Assembly: GCF_002368115.1 (NCBI RefSeq)
Contig: NZ_AP018316.1
Span: 86,890 to 150,889 of the forward strand
DNA from: Dolichospermum compactum NIES-806
Lineage (GTDB): Bacteria > Cyanobacteriota > Cyanobacteriia > Cyanobacteriales > Nostocaceae
Length of the DNA: 64,000 nucleotides
Direction of reading: 5' to 3'
The translations under genes were made by a program, and so were the position numbers. The notes under the pieces are model-generated. The model was not told the origin of the DNA, did no database searches, and worked only from the letters and a program-made list of their open reading frames with translations. Positions 36,602 through 46,300 of this stretch are shown one piece after another; within the stretch, counting starts at the first letter, position 1; each line of letters opens with the position of its first letter.

Positions 36602-37114
36602 ATGACAATTAAAATCAAATCTATTACTAGTCTTAAAGTCCAGGGGTTGATCTTAACTATCCTGCTATCAACCTTAATACCTGAAACTGTTCAGGCGCAA
36701 ATTATTCCCACCATCAAATTACCAACCACTACAGTTCCTAAGCCAACCATTACAGTTCCTAAGCCAACCATTACAGTTCCTAACCCAACCATTGAAACCC
36801 CATTAGTATTTCAGCTACCAACTACTTTTAGCATCAACGCTACACCAGGTAATACAACTCCTAGCTTTGTTTCTGTGATTAAAGAAGGCAGTAATTCACC
36901 TCAAATTTCCACAGGGACAGGAAGTACATCTATTGCTATTCCGGCGGCGACTACGACATCAGGAACTGTATCTAACATTAATGTAGTTCTACCTTCTAAA
37001 AATCCTGTTTCTAGTGGAGATGTCAATTTTAATGTTAATACAACTCCAGTTTCTACCTTTGGTTCTGTAATAAACAGTGTTAACCTTTCATTTCCTGTAC
37101 CAGTTTTAGATTAG
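36602..37114 (+). CDS. Exported repeat-containing protein of unknown function
   Basis: A 170-residue protein with ATG at 36602; an upstream in-frame ATG at 36545 would add a non-signal-like lead. Residues 1-35 are a signal peptide ending near TVQAQ. Then three units of PKPTITV (21-bp DNA repeats at about 36736-36795) lead to a beta-rich, Ser/Thr/Asn/Val-rich region without Cys or aromatic core. It looks like a secreted or surface protein. It precedes the large outer-membrane protein gene (convergent, separated by repeats) and lies in the cluster with the small exported paralogues. Composition resembles theirs (short beta segments, few Cys), but I see no clear sequence similarity. Confidence 0.75.
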   Translation: MTIKIKSITSLKVQGLILTILLSTLIPETVQAQIIPTIKLPTTTVPKPTITVPKPTITVPNPTIETPLVFQLPTTFSINATPGNTTPSFVSVIKEGSNSPQISTGTGSTSIAIPAATTTSGTVSNINVVLPSKNPVSSGDVNFNVNTTPVSTFGSVINSVNLSFPVPVLD

Positions 37115-37153
37115 ACATCTCCGAAAATTAAATATGCGTGGCATGAAACCCCT

Positions 37154-37181
37154 GTAGAGACGTTCCATGGAACGTCTCTAC
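37154..37181. repeat. Palindromic repeat GTAGAGACGTTCC, copy 1
   Basis: GTAGAGACGTTCC-AT-GGAACGTCTCTAC, a perfect palindrome. Other copies are at 43164-43192 and 54542-54569 (one mismatch), with decayed versions near 41289 and 60609. Confidence 0.85.
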
Positions 37182-37199
37182 AATCTTTACCGAAGATGT

Positions 37200-37310
37200 C
37201 TAATAAATGCGGATTTTATTAGCGCCCCCATTCCCTCGTAGGGAAGGGGGGAAGGGGGGTTAGGTTTCTGGAGATTATCGGTTTCATCTAATACTTTTAA
37301 AACAACCTCT
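37200..37310. repeat. Dispersed repeat, uninterrupted form of the 17.9-18.2 kb repeat
   Basis: CCCCATTCCCTCGTAGGG followed by AAGGGGGGAAGGGGGGTTAG and GATTATCGGTTTCATCTAAT matches the sequences on both sides of element A at 17970-18188, so it shows the empty site. Confidence 0.75.
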
Positions 37311-37343
37311 AAGAGTGAGACGTGGGGCTTCTTGCTGCTTTAG

Positions 37344-40300
37344 CTAAAATTTAAATTCTAGATTCATGTCCCCTCTAAAACCATCCTCACTTTTACCTAA
37401 ACGAGAATTCATCACTAAACCAGAATTAGCACTTGCATAACGAAATATCATCCCATAGTTAGGATCTTTTAACTGACTTTCAAATCCTTTGGTAGCTGTA
37501 GAATAAGTCGAATAGTATGGACCAATTGTGACAGTCCCTAATTCTTTATCTTTGAAAACATCATAGGTAGATTCAATTTGATATGAAGGTTCTTGATTAC
37601 CAAGAGAGAAAGAACTATTAAAATTAAAACCACTTCTATGGGAAAAATTAAGCAATAAAAAAGTGCTAATTTTATCTAAACTAGTAGATTGAACATCAGG
37701 ATTGAGGATTTTAGGGGAACAACTCAATACTGGATAAAAAGTTATATTAAAATCTGGTTTCACAAACTGAAATACATTACCAATAGAAAGACTTGATAAA
37801 TTTAAACGATTAGGATTATTATTATAAGTTAGTGATAGAAAAGGTGAATTAACTATAATTGTACTCCATTGTTGATTTTTATCATAAAAAGTATTCCGAA
37901 AATCTGCTTTAGTCGCAAACTTTAACATTCCTCCCAGCGAACTTTCTCCAGTAGCATTAGGATTCAACTTAGCCAACTTCTGATTAATCATTGGTACAGA
38001 ATCAGAAAAAAGATTAAACCACATACCTGTAGATAGGGAATAACTCAAATTATCAATACTTCCAGATATGACAAATTCCATTGCTGGTAAATAAAGATTT
38101 CCGGTATAAGAAGATGTTTCAATTTCTCTTTTTCGAGACGTACTCAGTTGAATTCTGCTAAAATTTATATCAAAAATTTTTCCTCCTCCAATTATAGAAG
38201 CTGCTGTAAACAAACTATCGAAATTATTATCAAGAACAAAAGATTTATCAAATAAAACTTGTCCATCTGAAGTTTTTGCCTGCAAAAAGGTATATGTAAT
38301 CGTTTGAGGTGCATTAGCATTAGTTTTGGGAATATTAGAAAACATTGGACCCAAGTCATCAAGAGAAACCGAATCTATGACAACAGGAGTTTCATCAGTC
38401 CAAGGTTGTATTATTTGCTCAATAAATTGGACACTTCTTTGATAAATACCTGTTCTTAGTTGTAATAATAAGGAACTATCTGAAGTAATATTTCCTGAAA
38501 AAGTATAACTTCCAGAAACTTGGGCAAGGCTACTATTAGTATTACCATAACTTAGTGTATTATTTAACCTTTCATTCATTTGTCTGCGTTGTTGAGATGT
38601 GGCTTTTGTCTTCAACGTCGCTAAAGTTTTTACGGTATTAAACTGTTCTTTTGCTTCATTAATACTTGCATTCAAATTACCCGGATTAATAACACTAAAA
38701 GCACTACCCAATATTAATCCTAGACTAGCATTTGTAGTCTGATTTAAATCAGTATCTTGCCATTGGGCTGTAGTTACAGATAAGCCAGGATTAGCAAAAA
38801 CATTTAAATAATTTAATCTAATTTTTTCTGGGTCATATTGTAGTAATGTGCGGTTATGTGACCAACTCAAAGTATATCTATACCAAGCTTGATTTTGAGG
38901 AGCTAATATCGAAGAAGTGGTAACTTCAGGACTTTGTTGTCCAAGGTTAGACCAACTCAAGGAATTAAGATAATGAAAATCTCTTTGTTCTTTCGTTAAA
39001 AAGGGATTGCTAAGGACTTCAAAAAGATCATTATTATTTATTTGATTAACTTGTAAAGTTTTGATCCCAGGTAGAGACGTAATTGGAGCTTTAAACGAAT
39101 ATCCCTGGTTAGTAAAAAAATCACCTAATGTCAGTCCAGCAGCAAGGAGATTTTCACGGGGAATAATACTACCAGCTTCCAATTTGACACCATTATTTAA
39201 TAAAGGTTGTAAATTGACAGTTTGAAAGCCTTGGAAAAATTTAGGTGCATTCCTAGCATCTAAATTACCAGATAAAGCACCTCCTCCTAGTAATTGGTCT
39301 GTAGTTGCTTTGGGTGCGTTAGCTAGGGGAATAAGTTTTTGGAACAAACTACCATCAGAGCCAGTAATATTCAGATTAAAACTGGCATTATCAGGTAGCT
39401 GAACTCCCGGAGGTAGGACGATTTCTGCCGTCGCGATAGTAACATTTAAGTCATTTAATTTATTGCTTCCTACTGAATCTGTAAGAGTAGTAGGAAAAGC
39501 AAATACTGTTTGTACACCGGAAAAAGCTGTAGAAACTTGAGCAAATTGTCTCAATTTTTGTTGATAACTATTGCCCTGATAACCAAAATTTAGATGGTTT
39601 CCCTGGGTTTCAATAACCACACGATTACCATCTAATACCCAATAGAATTGTTCGTCATCGGGATAAATAGAAATATTAGCTGATTTAATGAGGGGATCAC
39701 TAAATTGCTCTTTTTGAAACGCATTACCTGGATCAAAGTTATCTAAATCAACACCGAAATTTGAATAGAAAGTAAATTTTAAGGGTTGAAAATTACGAGG
39801 ATTAATAATTAGTTTATCACTTGTGTTTACGAAAAATGGATATCTTGATGCGCTGTTTTCTAACAAGCTACGCATTAAAATTCTCAGGACTTGTTTATTT
39901 TGTTCTGGCGCTAATGCTGGTTTTTCCTCTGGTTTCGTTTCTGGTTTATCATCTGGAATCGGTAAAGAGGGTACTTCTTTGGGAACTATAGGCAGATTTG
40001 GCTCAACTGGAGTTAATTGCGCTTGCTGCTGATTGTTTGTTTCCTGTGCGATTAATGTCTCGACACTAAGAGTAGTATTGTAATTAGGTTTATATAAATG
40101 AAAGCTATTAGTATTATTTATATTTAAATCTTGATCTGGAGTATTATAATAAGTCTTATTAGCACTATATTCACAGCCAAAGGTGTGTCGCTTCAAATCT
40201 TCCTCTACACTGGGGATATTGTTCGTAGTGACGAGTATTGGTGCAGAATCCTCCAGCCTATTTTCCTCACAACTAGAGGCTGTGTGGAGGATATTTTCTG

Positions 40301-40598
40301 GTAACTGATATGCAGAATATTGATTGAGACTGATTTCTGTATCATTTAACTTTTGCTGTGGTGAGAAAGGAGTAATATTAATTATTTCTGGATCAGAAGA
40401 AGTTAAATTTTTGGACTGAACACCTACCTCTGTAGATTCTAGGTGTTTTTCGGGTTGAATATCCTGATTATTGGTATTGACGCTAAAAAAATCATTTGTT
40501 TTTTCTTGTTCAGTTGCGAGGACTTTTGGGGAAAACAGTACCGACACCAACAAAGTTACTAGCAGTCCACCACTCCAGAAAATATCTTGTTTCTTCAT
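37344..40598 (-). CDS. Large exported protein, predicted outer-membrane beta-barrel
   Basis: A 1,084-residue protein starting MKKQDIFWSGGLLVTLLVSV (ATG 40598, chosen over one 14 codons upstream because it gives a clean signal peptide ending near VLA). Residues 45-225 are low-complexity, with a Pro/Glu/Lys linker (KPETKPEEKPALAPEQ). The rest is dense in alternating aromatic/polar strands (YRYTLSWSHNRTLLQY, FLSLTYNNNPNRLNL) and ends GDMNLEFKF, with the terminal Phe typical of outer-membrane barrels. I do not recognise a named family; OstA/LptD-like or usher-like roles are possible but not shown. It is convergent with the repeat-containing exported gene and divergent from the small paralogue array. 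Confidence 0.8.
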   Translation of the reverse strand: MKKQDIFWSGGLLVTLLVSVLFSPKVLATEQEKTNDFFSVNTNNQDIQPEKHLESTEVGVQSKNLTSSDPEIINITPFSPQQKLNDTEISLNQYSAYQLPENILHTASSCEENRLEDSAPILVTTNNIPSVEEDLKRHTFGCEYSANKTYYNTPDQDLNINNTNSFHLYKPNYNTTLSVETLIAQETNNQQQAQLTPVEPNLPIVPKEVPSLPIPDDKPETKPEEKPALAPEQNKQVLRILMRSLLENSASRYPFFVNTSDKLIINPRNFQPLKFTFYSNFGVDLDNFDPGNAFQKEQFSDPLIKSANISIYPDDEQFYWVLDGNRVVIETQGNHLNFGYQGNSYQQKLRQFAQVSTAFSGVQTVFAFPTTLTDSVGSNKLNDLNVTIATAEIVLPPGVQLPDNASFNLNITGSDGSLFQKLIPLANAPKATTDQLLGGGALSGNLDARNAPKFFQGFQTVNLQPLLNNGVKLEAGSIIPRENLLAAGLTLGDFFTNQGYSFKAPITSLPGIKTLQVNQINNNDLFEVLSNPFLTKEQRDFHYLNSLSWSNLGQQSPEVTTSSILAPQNQAWYRYTLSWSHNRTLLQYDPEKIRLNYLNVFANPGLSVTTAQWQDTDLNQTTNASLGLILGSAFSVINPGNLNASINEAKEQFNTVKTLATLKTKATSQQRRQMNERLNNTLSYGNTNSSLAQVSGSYTFSGNITSDSSLLLQLRTGIYQRSVQFIEQIIQPWTDETPVVIDSVSLDDLGPMFSNIPKTNANAPQTITYTFLQAKTSDGQVLFDKSFVLDNNFDSLFTAASIIGGGKIFDINFSRIQLSTSRKREIETSSYTGNLYLPAMEFVISGSIDNLSYSLSTGMWFNLFSDSVPMINQKLAKLNPNATGESSLGGMLKFATKADFRNTFYDKNQQWSTIIVNSPFLSLTYNNNPNRLNLSSLSIGNVFQFVKPDFNITFYPVLSCSPKILNPDVQSTSLDKISTFLLLNFSHRSGFNFNSSFSLGNQEPSYQIESTYDVFKDKELGTVTIGPYYSTYSTATKGFESQLKDPNYGMIFRYASANSGLVMNSRLGKSEDGFRGDMNLEFKF

Positions 40599-40649
40599 AT
40601 TGATTAAAAATGGCTCTACCGTTCCCTTTATGTAAAACAATATTTATTG

Positions 40650-40748
40650 TAGGTTGGGTTGTGGAACGTAAACGTTCGCCAAGCAATCGGAACGAAACCC
40701 AACCTTATCAATGATTTTGTTGGGTTTCGCGATAGCGAAACCCAACTT
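40650..40748. repeat. Dispersed palindromic repeat cluster
   Basis: Contains GTTGGGTTTCGC-GATA-GCGAAACCCAAC (about 40721-40748) and a partial copy just left with GGTTGGGTT..GAAACCCAACC. It lies in the divergent region upstream of the barrel gene. Confidence 0.8.
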
Positions 40749-41497
40749 ACATTTCCTTAACCGACAAGTATTGATTTAGAATCGTTGGTTTATTTACGCC
40801 GTGTTGTACTAGATAATAGCAATTAATTGAGCTACAAGAATTTTTATCATCGGAAAAATACTGGATTTTTTCACTATTTTTATCAAAATTCATCAAAAAA
40901 TAAGTGGTCTTAGTTAGATGCTTACTTACGTAAATCTACTCTCGTAAAAATATTGTCATTTAGATAGCTATCCCCCCTTGACTACGATAATTCTCAAAGC
41001 CTTATAAAACATAGATTTATATTTTGAGGACACATCAGAAAATAATCCATCAAAATACCTGGAATATCTACAGAAAAGGGATTCTGGGGAAGGTAGTGTT
41101 AGAATCGCCAAAGTAGCATTCCACTAGGAGAACTCCACAAAAAAGATGATCCAATCTCGTGGGATGGGCATCTTGCCTGTCCTTGTATTATTAGCGGGCA
41201 AGATGCCCGCACCACAATAAATTTTGGGATATTTTTTTAATTGGAGAACTCTAGAGAAATAATTCATTAGATATTTCCAAAGAATGTGGAGACCTTCCAT
41301 GAAACGTCTGTACAAGGGTTCTAGGATACGCATATTTGATTTCTGGAGATGTCCATTGTTTAACTCTCTCTAGATTCTGTTTTTTCTTGTAAGAATTATA
41401 AAAATACTAATTTTTTAACTAAATTTCCTGAAAAGATAAATAAGTATTTTATAAGTGTTTTTACTTGATTAATTGTTGTAAGTTCAATTTTTTCTGC
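40749..41497. other. Long non-coding region upstream of the paralogue array
   Basis: AT-rich. It holds an inverted repeat at 41166-41208 and a decayed GTAGAGAC-type repeat near 41289. No coding frame is convincing. It should contain the promoters of the barrel gene and the array. Confidence 0.5.
41166..41208. repeat. Inverted repeat GGGCATCTTGCC
   Basis: GGGCATCTTGCC (41166-41177) and its exact complement GGCAAGATGCCC (41197-41208), with a 19-base loop. Confidence 0.8.
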
Positions 41498-41526
41498 TTG
41501 ACAAATATCGGAATTTCCTGATAAAT
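41498..41526 (+). promoter_or_regulatory. Putative promoter of the paralogue array
   Basis: TTGACA (41498-41503), 17-base spacer, ATAAAT (41521-41526). Perfect -35, acceptable -10, about 115 bases before the first paralogue start. Confidence 0.45.
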
Positions 41527-41533
41527 TAATAGT

Positions 41534-41612
41534 GATGCGATTCCTACTCATTAAAAAAAATAGAAAGCATCGTCAACCAATTAACTGTTTTGCCTCGGAA
41601 ATTGTATTTTGA
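41534..41612 (+). other. Remnant of another array unit
   Basis: Two pieces known from downstream of copy 2 are joined here: GCGATTCCTACTCATTAAA (as at about 42611) and ATTAACTGTTTTGCCTCGG then AAATTGTATTT (as at about 42769). There they are 115 bases apart with a terminator between. The join suggests deletion within a former additional unit. Confidence 0.6.
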
Positions 41613-41639
41613 TAAACAAATCAGGGAATGAATAAAATC

Positions 41640-42068
41640 ATGAAAACATCTAACAAAGTATTAAAAGCTGCTGCCATTGCTTCTCTCTTAGCAGGTGGAG
41701 CAGTTGCAGGTTCATTCATCAATGCTGAGTCCGCTCAAGCTGATCCTCAATCTTCCAAAGTATCCGGTGCGCTGACTAGTGTTTTATCCAATGGTGTAAC
41801 CAATAGCTTTGCTGCTGAAGTTGTACTGCCACAGGAGTCTATAACCTCCACTGGTGCAGTCACAATGAATGTTACCTATAGTTCAGTAGCTGGTGATGCC
41901 AGCCAAGTTGCGATTACAGCAGCAAGCATGACCGCTGGTAATGTAACTTATTCTGCCATGACAGTTGAAGCTGCCACTGCTCGTGCAATTGATGCTGCTC
42001 GTTCTGCAACTAGATATGGTGACATTAACGGTATCGTTAAATCCTTTCAAAGTGGTGGGTTGGACTAG
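41640..42068 (+). CDS. Small exported protein, paralogue 1
   Basis: A 142-residue protein starting MKTSNKVLKAAAIASLL. ATG 41640 is preferred to 41628 because it aligns with the start of the next paralogue and the shared CAGGGAAT ribosome-binding region. The signal peptide ends near AQA-D (residue about 35). The mature part has SKVSGALTSVLSNG and VTNSFAAEVVLPQESIT, a beta-rich centre, and a conserved end, TRYGDINGIVKSFQSGGLD. No Cys. Not recognised as a named family. It is nearly identical in its first 80 residues to the next gene. Likely periplasmic, outer-membrane or released. The large glycosyltransferase/methyltransferase gene downstream could act on it, by position only. Confidence 0.85.
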   Translation: MKTSNKVLKAAAIASLLAGGAVAGSFINAESAQADPQSSKVSGALTSVLSNGVTNSFAAEVVLPQESITSTGAVTMNVTYSSVAGDASQVAITAASMTAGNVTYSAMTVEAATARAIDAARSATRYGDINGIVKSFQSGGLD

Positions 42069-42165
42069 TACCGCAGAGCGGAAGTCAAAATTCAAAGAAC
42101 CAGGTTTTCCATAAAAGTAACTGAAGAACCGTAAGTCCTAATTAAACAAACCAGGGAATACAATC

Positions 42166-42597
42166 ATGAAAGCAACATCTAACAAAGTATTAAAAGCTGC
42201 TGCCATTGCTTCTCTCTTAGCAGGTGGAGCAGTTGCAGGTTCATTCATCAATGCTGAGTCCGCTCAAGCTGATCCTCAATCTTCCAAAGTATCCGGTGCG
42301 CTGACTAGTGTTTTATCCAATGGTGTAACCAATAGCTTTGCTGCTGAAGTTGTACTGCCACAGGAGTCTATAACCTCCACTGGTGTAGTCACAATGAATG
42401 TTACCTATAGTTCAGTAGCTGGTGATGCCAGCCAAGTTGCGATTGGAACAGCAAACATGAGCGCTGGTAATACAACTTATGCTGCCCAGACAGTTGAAGC
42501 TGCCACTGCTCGTGCAATTGATGCTGCTGCTGGTAACACTAGATATGGTGACATTAACGGTATCGTTAAATCTTTTCAAAGTGGTGGGTTGGACTAG
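42166..42597 (+). CDS. Small exported protein, paralogue 2
   Basis: A 143-residue tandem duplicate of the preceding gene, 97 bases downstream. Signal peptide and first half differ by one inserted Ala (MKATSNK) and one Ala-to-Val change. The differences cluster at about residues 97-126 (GTANMSAGNTTYAAQ against TAASMTAGNVTYSAM; AAAGNTRYGD against AARSATRYGD), while the last 18 residues are the same. This pattern fits gene conversion over the 5' part or selection for variation in one surface. A strong hairpin terminator follows about 100 bases later. Function unknown. Confidence 0.87.
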   Translation: MKATSNKVLKAAAIASLLAGGAVAGSFINAESAQADPQSSKVSGALTSVLSNGVTNSFAAEVVLPQESITSTGVVTMNVTYSSVAGDASQVAIGTANMSAGNTTYAAQTVEAATARAIDAAAGNTRYGDINGIVKSFQSGGLD

Positions 42598-42699
42598 TTA
42601 GAGAAAGTCGGCGATTCCTATTCATTAAAGAAAATAGAAGGAATCGTCAACCACCTTCATGGGACATAGGCTAAAAATCAATGCCCTATGTTCCACAGT

Positions 42700-42740
42700 T
42701 TATCCCCCTGGCTTCAACAACTGGGGGATAAGTTTATTTT
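42700..42740 (+). terminator. Intrinsic terminator after paralogue 2
   Basis: TTATCCCCC (42700-42708), 14-base loop, GGGGGATAA (42723-42731), then GTTTATTTT. Perfect 9-bp stem with a U-rich tail. Confidence 0.7.
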
Positions 42741-42768
42741 ACAAGAGCATCCGGTAAGCGTAAAAGAC

Positions 42769-43152
42769 AATTAACAGTTTTGTCTCGGAAATTGTATTTC
42801 CCCAAGGTTCTATTACAGCATTTCCCGATGTTATGAGGTACAAGAACCCCACCCCCAACCCCCTCCCCGCAAGCGATGAGGGGGCTAAGATGTACCTTAT
42901 AACAGCGGTTTCCGCTGTAGCCCTAACGGTAGTCTGACAATAAAACTTATCTATGGTTCTGTAGGTAATGATCCCAGTCAGGTGGCAATTATCAAGGGAA
43001 ATATGAATGTTGGAACTGTCAATTATCCAGATAATACTATTCAAGCTGCGATCGCTCGCGCCATTGATACTGCTATTAATGATCATCGCTTTGGTGATAT
43101 TATCGGTATTGTTAAATCTTGGCAAAGTGGTGGTTCTGCGGCTCTAGATTAA
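42769..43152 (+). pseudogene. Third exported paralogue, interrupted by a repeat
   Basis: The left part reads INSFVSEIVFPQGSITA, matching TNSFAAEVVLPQESIT of the intact copies. A 72-bp inverted-repeat element and a short palindrome follow, then the frame resumes, shifted, at about 42932: GSLTIKLIYGSVGNDPSQVA, then NVGTVNYPDNTIQAAIARAI and GDIIGIVKSWQSGG, ending ALD before TAA at 43152. Signal peptide region and start are lost. It is clearly diverged from copies 1 and 2, so it was an old paralogue before it was broken. Confidence 0.85.
42831..42902. mobile_element. Small dispersed element C, inside the third paralogue (72 bp)
   Basis: Ends TTATGAGGTACA and, complemented, TTATAAGGTACA. The core has CCCCACCCCCAACCCCCTCC and GCAAGCGATGAGGGGGCTA. 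Other copies: 48334-48404, about 60019-60090 and 60187-60250 (inverse orientation). Confidence 0.8.
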
Positions 43153-43163
43153 TTATGTTTTGA

Positions 43164-43192
43164 GTAGAGACGTTCCGGCGGAACGTCTCTAC
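43164..43192. repeat. Palindromic repeat GTAGAGACGTTCC, copy 2
   Basis: GTAGAGACGTTCC-GGC-GGAACGTCTCTAC, between the broken paralogue and the large enzyme gene. Confidence 0.85.
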
Positions 43193-43308
43193 AAGAATCT
43201 GTCGGCGGCTATAAATAAAATCTCTGCCTGACAAAAATTAAATGGCTATTTTTATTTGCCTTTATTTGAGCATTATTTTTTAGAAATTATCAGGATGTGA
43301 AGGGTTTT

Positions 43309-46300
43309 ATGATTATTTTTTGTGGTGGAACAGCTAAGGATTTGAGAAGTCTGGGTTACAATCTTTGCCAGACTTTACTAACTCAAATAGATAAAAGCAA
43401 TATTCAAGGAACTATTTGCAATACTGCCTCGGAAATAGATGCTTATTTGCAGCTTTTACAACCATCCTCACCAGTAACACTAATTCAATATCAAATTCCC
43501 TCAAAATTAGCATTAGAAAAAATTCAGCACGGTGAAGCTAAGAGTATTTACCTGCATCAAGATCCCCGTGAAATTTTGGCTGCTGTTCTCGCTTCTTTAG
43601 AACAGAAATTCACCTTTGAAGCTACTTTTATCAACCTTTGGCAACAATACCAAGAACAGTGGTTTCCTGATAGCCATCAAACTTTATTAATGCGTAGAAA
43701 AAAATTAATTTCAGAACCATATTTAGAAATTTCTAAGTTAGCCACATATTTAAATATTGAATTTACCGAATCGGAAATTGATTTGTTATTAAAGCAGTGT
43801 CAGTTACCAGCACCGGCAACTGTACCACAATGGCAAGAAATTCTCAGTTCTGAGCAATGCTTAATTATCGAAACCTTACTAAAACCATTACTACTACAAT
43901 TTAATGACGAAGACGAGTTGAGTATATCTCAAAGATTAGAACAACATTTAGCAGAAATTCAATTAGAACCATTACTAATCCAAATTGATAAAATTATTGG
44001 TCAATTTAGCCAGATAAAACCCGCAGTACGGGAGCAATTTTATGAATCAATTGATCAATATCTGATCACCATTTTAGCGGCAATGGGGCGGTTAAATGAA
44101 GCAGCGGAAGTCTGCCATTTACTAGGAACAGCCCTAACTTTACAAAATGACTTACAACTAGCAGCAAAATCGTATTTACGCGCTCTGAATATGCAACCTC
44201 AGTTAGCCAAATCTCACTATAATCTAGGACTTGTCTATGAACAAGAGGATGATTGGGAAAAGGCTATTGATCATTATACTCATGCTATTACAATCAATGG
44301 GAATTATACCAAGGCTTACTATCGCTTAGGATTGATTTTTAAACGTCAAAAGCAATTTACTCAAGCCATAGAACAATTTTCTCAAGTCTTGCACCTAGAT
44401 CCAAAGCATCAGGGAGCAAAATTCAATTTAGCTTTACTTTGGCAACAAGGAGAAGGTGCAGAGTTCATTCAAAATTTGTTAGGAGAAACTGACCTAGAAT
44501 TATTGCCTCATTTGACAGAAGAAATAAACGACACTGGAGCAATTTTGGTGGGTGAACGGAAATGGGAGCAAGCCAAAATATATTTTAAATCGGTGATTGA
44601 GCTAGATCCTGATTGTGTTTTGGCTCACTATAATTTAGGTTGTGTTTTCCAAAATCAAAAACGCTATCCAGAAGCAATCAGTTCCTATTGTCGAGCTTTA
44701 AAGATTAATGCAAATCACATTGATTCCTTGAAAAATTTAGGTTATGTTTACTATAAAAATGGACAAGCAGATTTAGCCCAAGAATGCTTCCAAAAAATAT
44801 TGCAATTAAATCTTAACCATAGCGAAACTTACGAAATTTTGGGATTTATTGCCGGTGAACAAGGAAAATTGTCAGAGTGTATTAGTCTGTTAAATGAAGC
44901 CCTGAAAATTAATCCTAATAATCCTAAACTACATTCTGGTTTTCTGTTTAATTTATCTTCTCTTGTCAGTTTTACACCTCAAGAAATATTAGATTCTGCT
45001 CAACTGTGGTATCAACAGCAAGTAGTTAGTCAATGGCTACCAACCCTAACCACTCACTCTAATAATAAAACTCCACACCGTCGTTTACGCATTGGCTATA
45101 TTTCCCCTGATTTTCGCAGACATTCGGTAAGTTCATTTATTAAACCCGTTTTTCAACACCACGATCGCACCCAGGTTGAGATTTTCTGCTATGGTGAAGT
45201 CAAAGAACCGGATGCAATTACAGAGGAAATTATAGATATCTGCGATGCTTGGCGTTCTACTGTGGGTCTTTCAGATTTACAAGTAGCTGAGTTAATTCAA
45301 ACAGACCGCATAGATATTATCGTTGATTTGGCAGGGCATACGGCAAACAACCGGATGATGGTCTTGGGGATGAAACCAGCGCCGATTCAAACTACATATT
45401 TGGGCTATTTTGCTACTACAGGTTTACCCACCATTGACTATTGGATTACTGATCAGGTTCTTCACCCCCATGATACAGAGGAAAAAACCAGCGAAACTAT
45501 ATGGCGTTTACCCCGTTGCTATGTAGGTTATGAACCTCTGAAAAATGCCCCGGAAATTACTGAACTTCCTAGCAAAAAAACGGGAATTTTCACTTTTTCA
45601 TCTTTCAATAATTTACGCAAACTTACACCAGAAACTTTTGCACTGTGGATTGAAATCCTCAAAGCAGTGCCTAATTCTCGCTTGGTGTTAAAATGCGCTA
45701 GTTCTGATGTATTCAGTCCCTTAATTACCGAGAGAATCCAAACCCCCTTTGTGGAACAGGGTATTGATCCTAAACGCATCTTCTTATATGGTGGATTCGC
45801 TACTGATGAAGACCATCTGAATCTTTATAATCAGGTTGATTTGCATTTGGATAGTATTCCCTATACGGGATGTACTACGACTTGTGAAGCCCTGTGGATG
45901 GGAGTACCGACATTAACCCTAGCAGGGACGCGGAAAATGGAGCGCATGAGTGCCAGTATTCTCCATAGTGTTGGTTTAGATGATTGTATTGCCCATAGTG
46001 CCGTCGAGTATGTTCAAAAGGCGATCGCATTAGCCCAAAATCCAGATTATCTCCAATCTTTGCGCTCAACTATGCGCGAACGAATGCAGCAGTCTCCTTT
46101 GTTGGATGTGAAAAACATCGCCAGCACTTTAGAAGCAGCTTATCGCCAAATGTGGCAAATTTATATTGAAAAAACCACAATATCTAACAGCGAAAATCTC
46201 CCTAATTATGCTTCTGTTCCGGTGGAATTAGAACCCGCTGATGCTATTAATTACTATCAGCAACATATCGAAGATCATCCTGATGATGCCCAGGGATATT

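Noticed and set aside
41883..42095. Minus-strand frame inside paralogue 1
   Set aside because: Shadow of a real gene with signal peptide and a tandem duplicate on the plus strand.
42739..43125. 128-codon minus-strand frame over the third paralogue
   Set aside because: Antisense to a pseudogene whose plus-strand translation matches the neighbouring paralogues; the frame crosses the inserted repeat.
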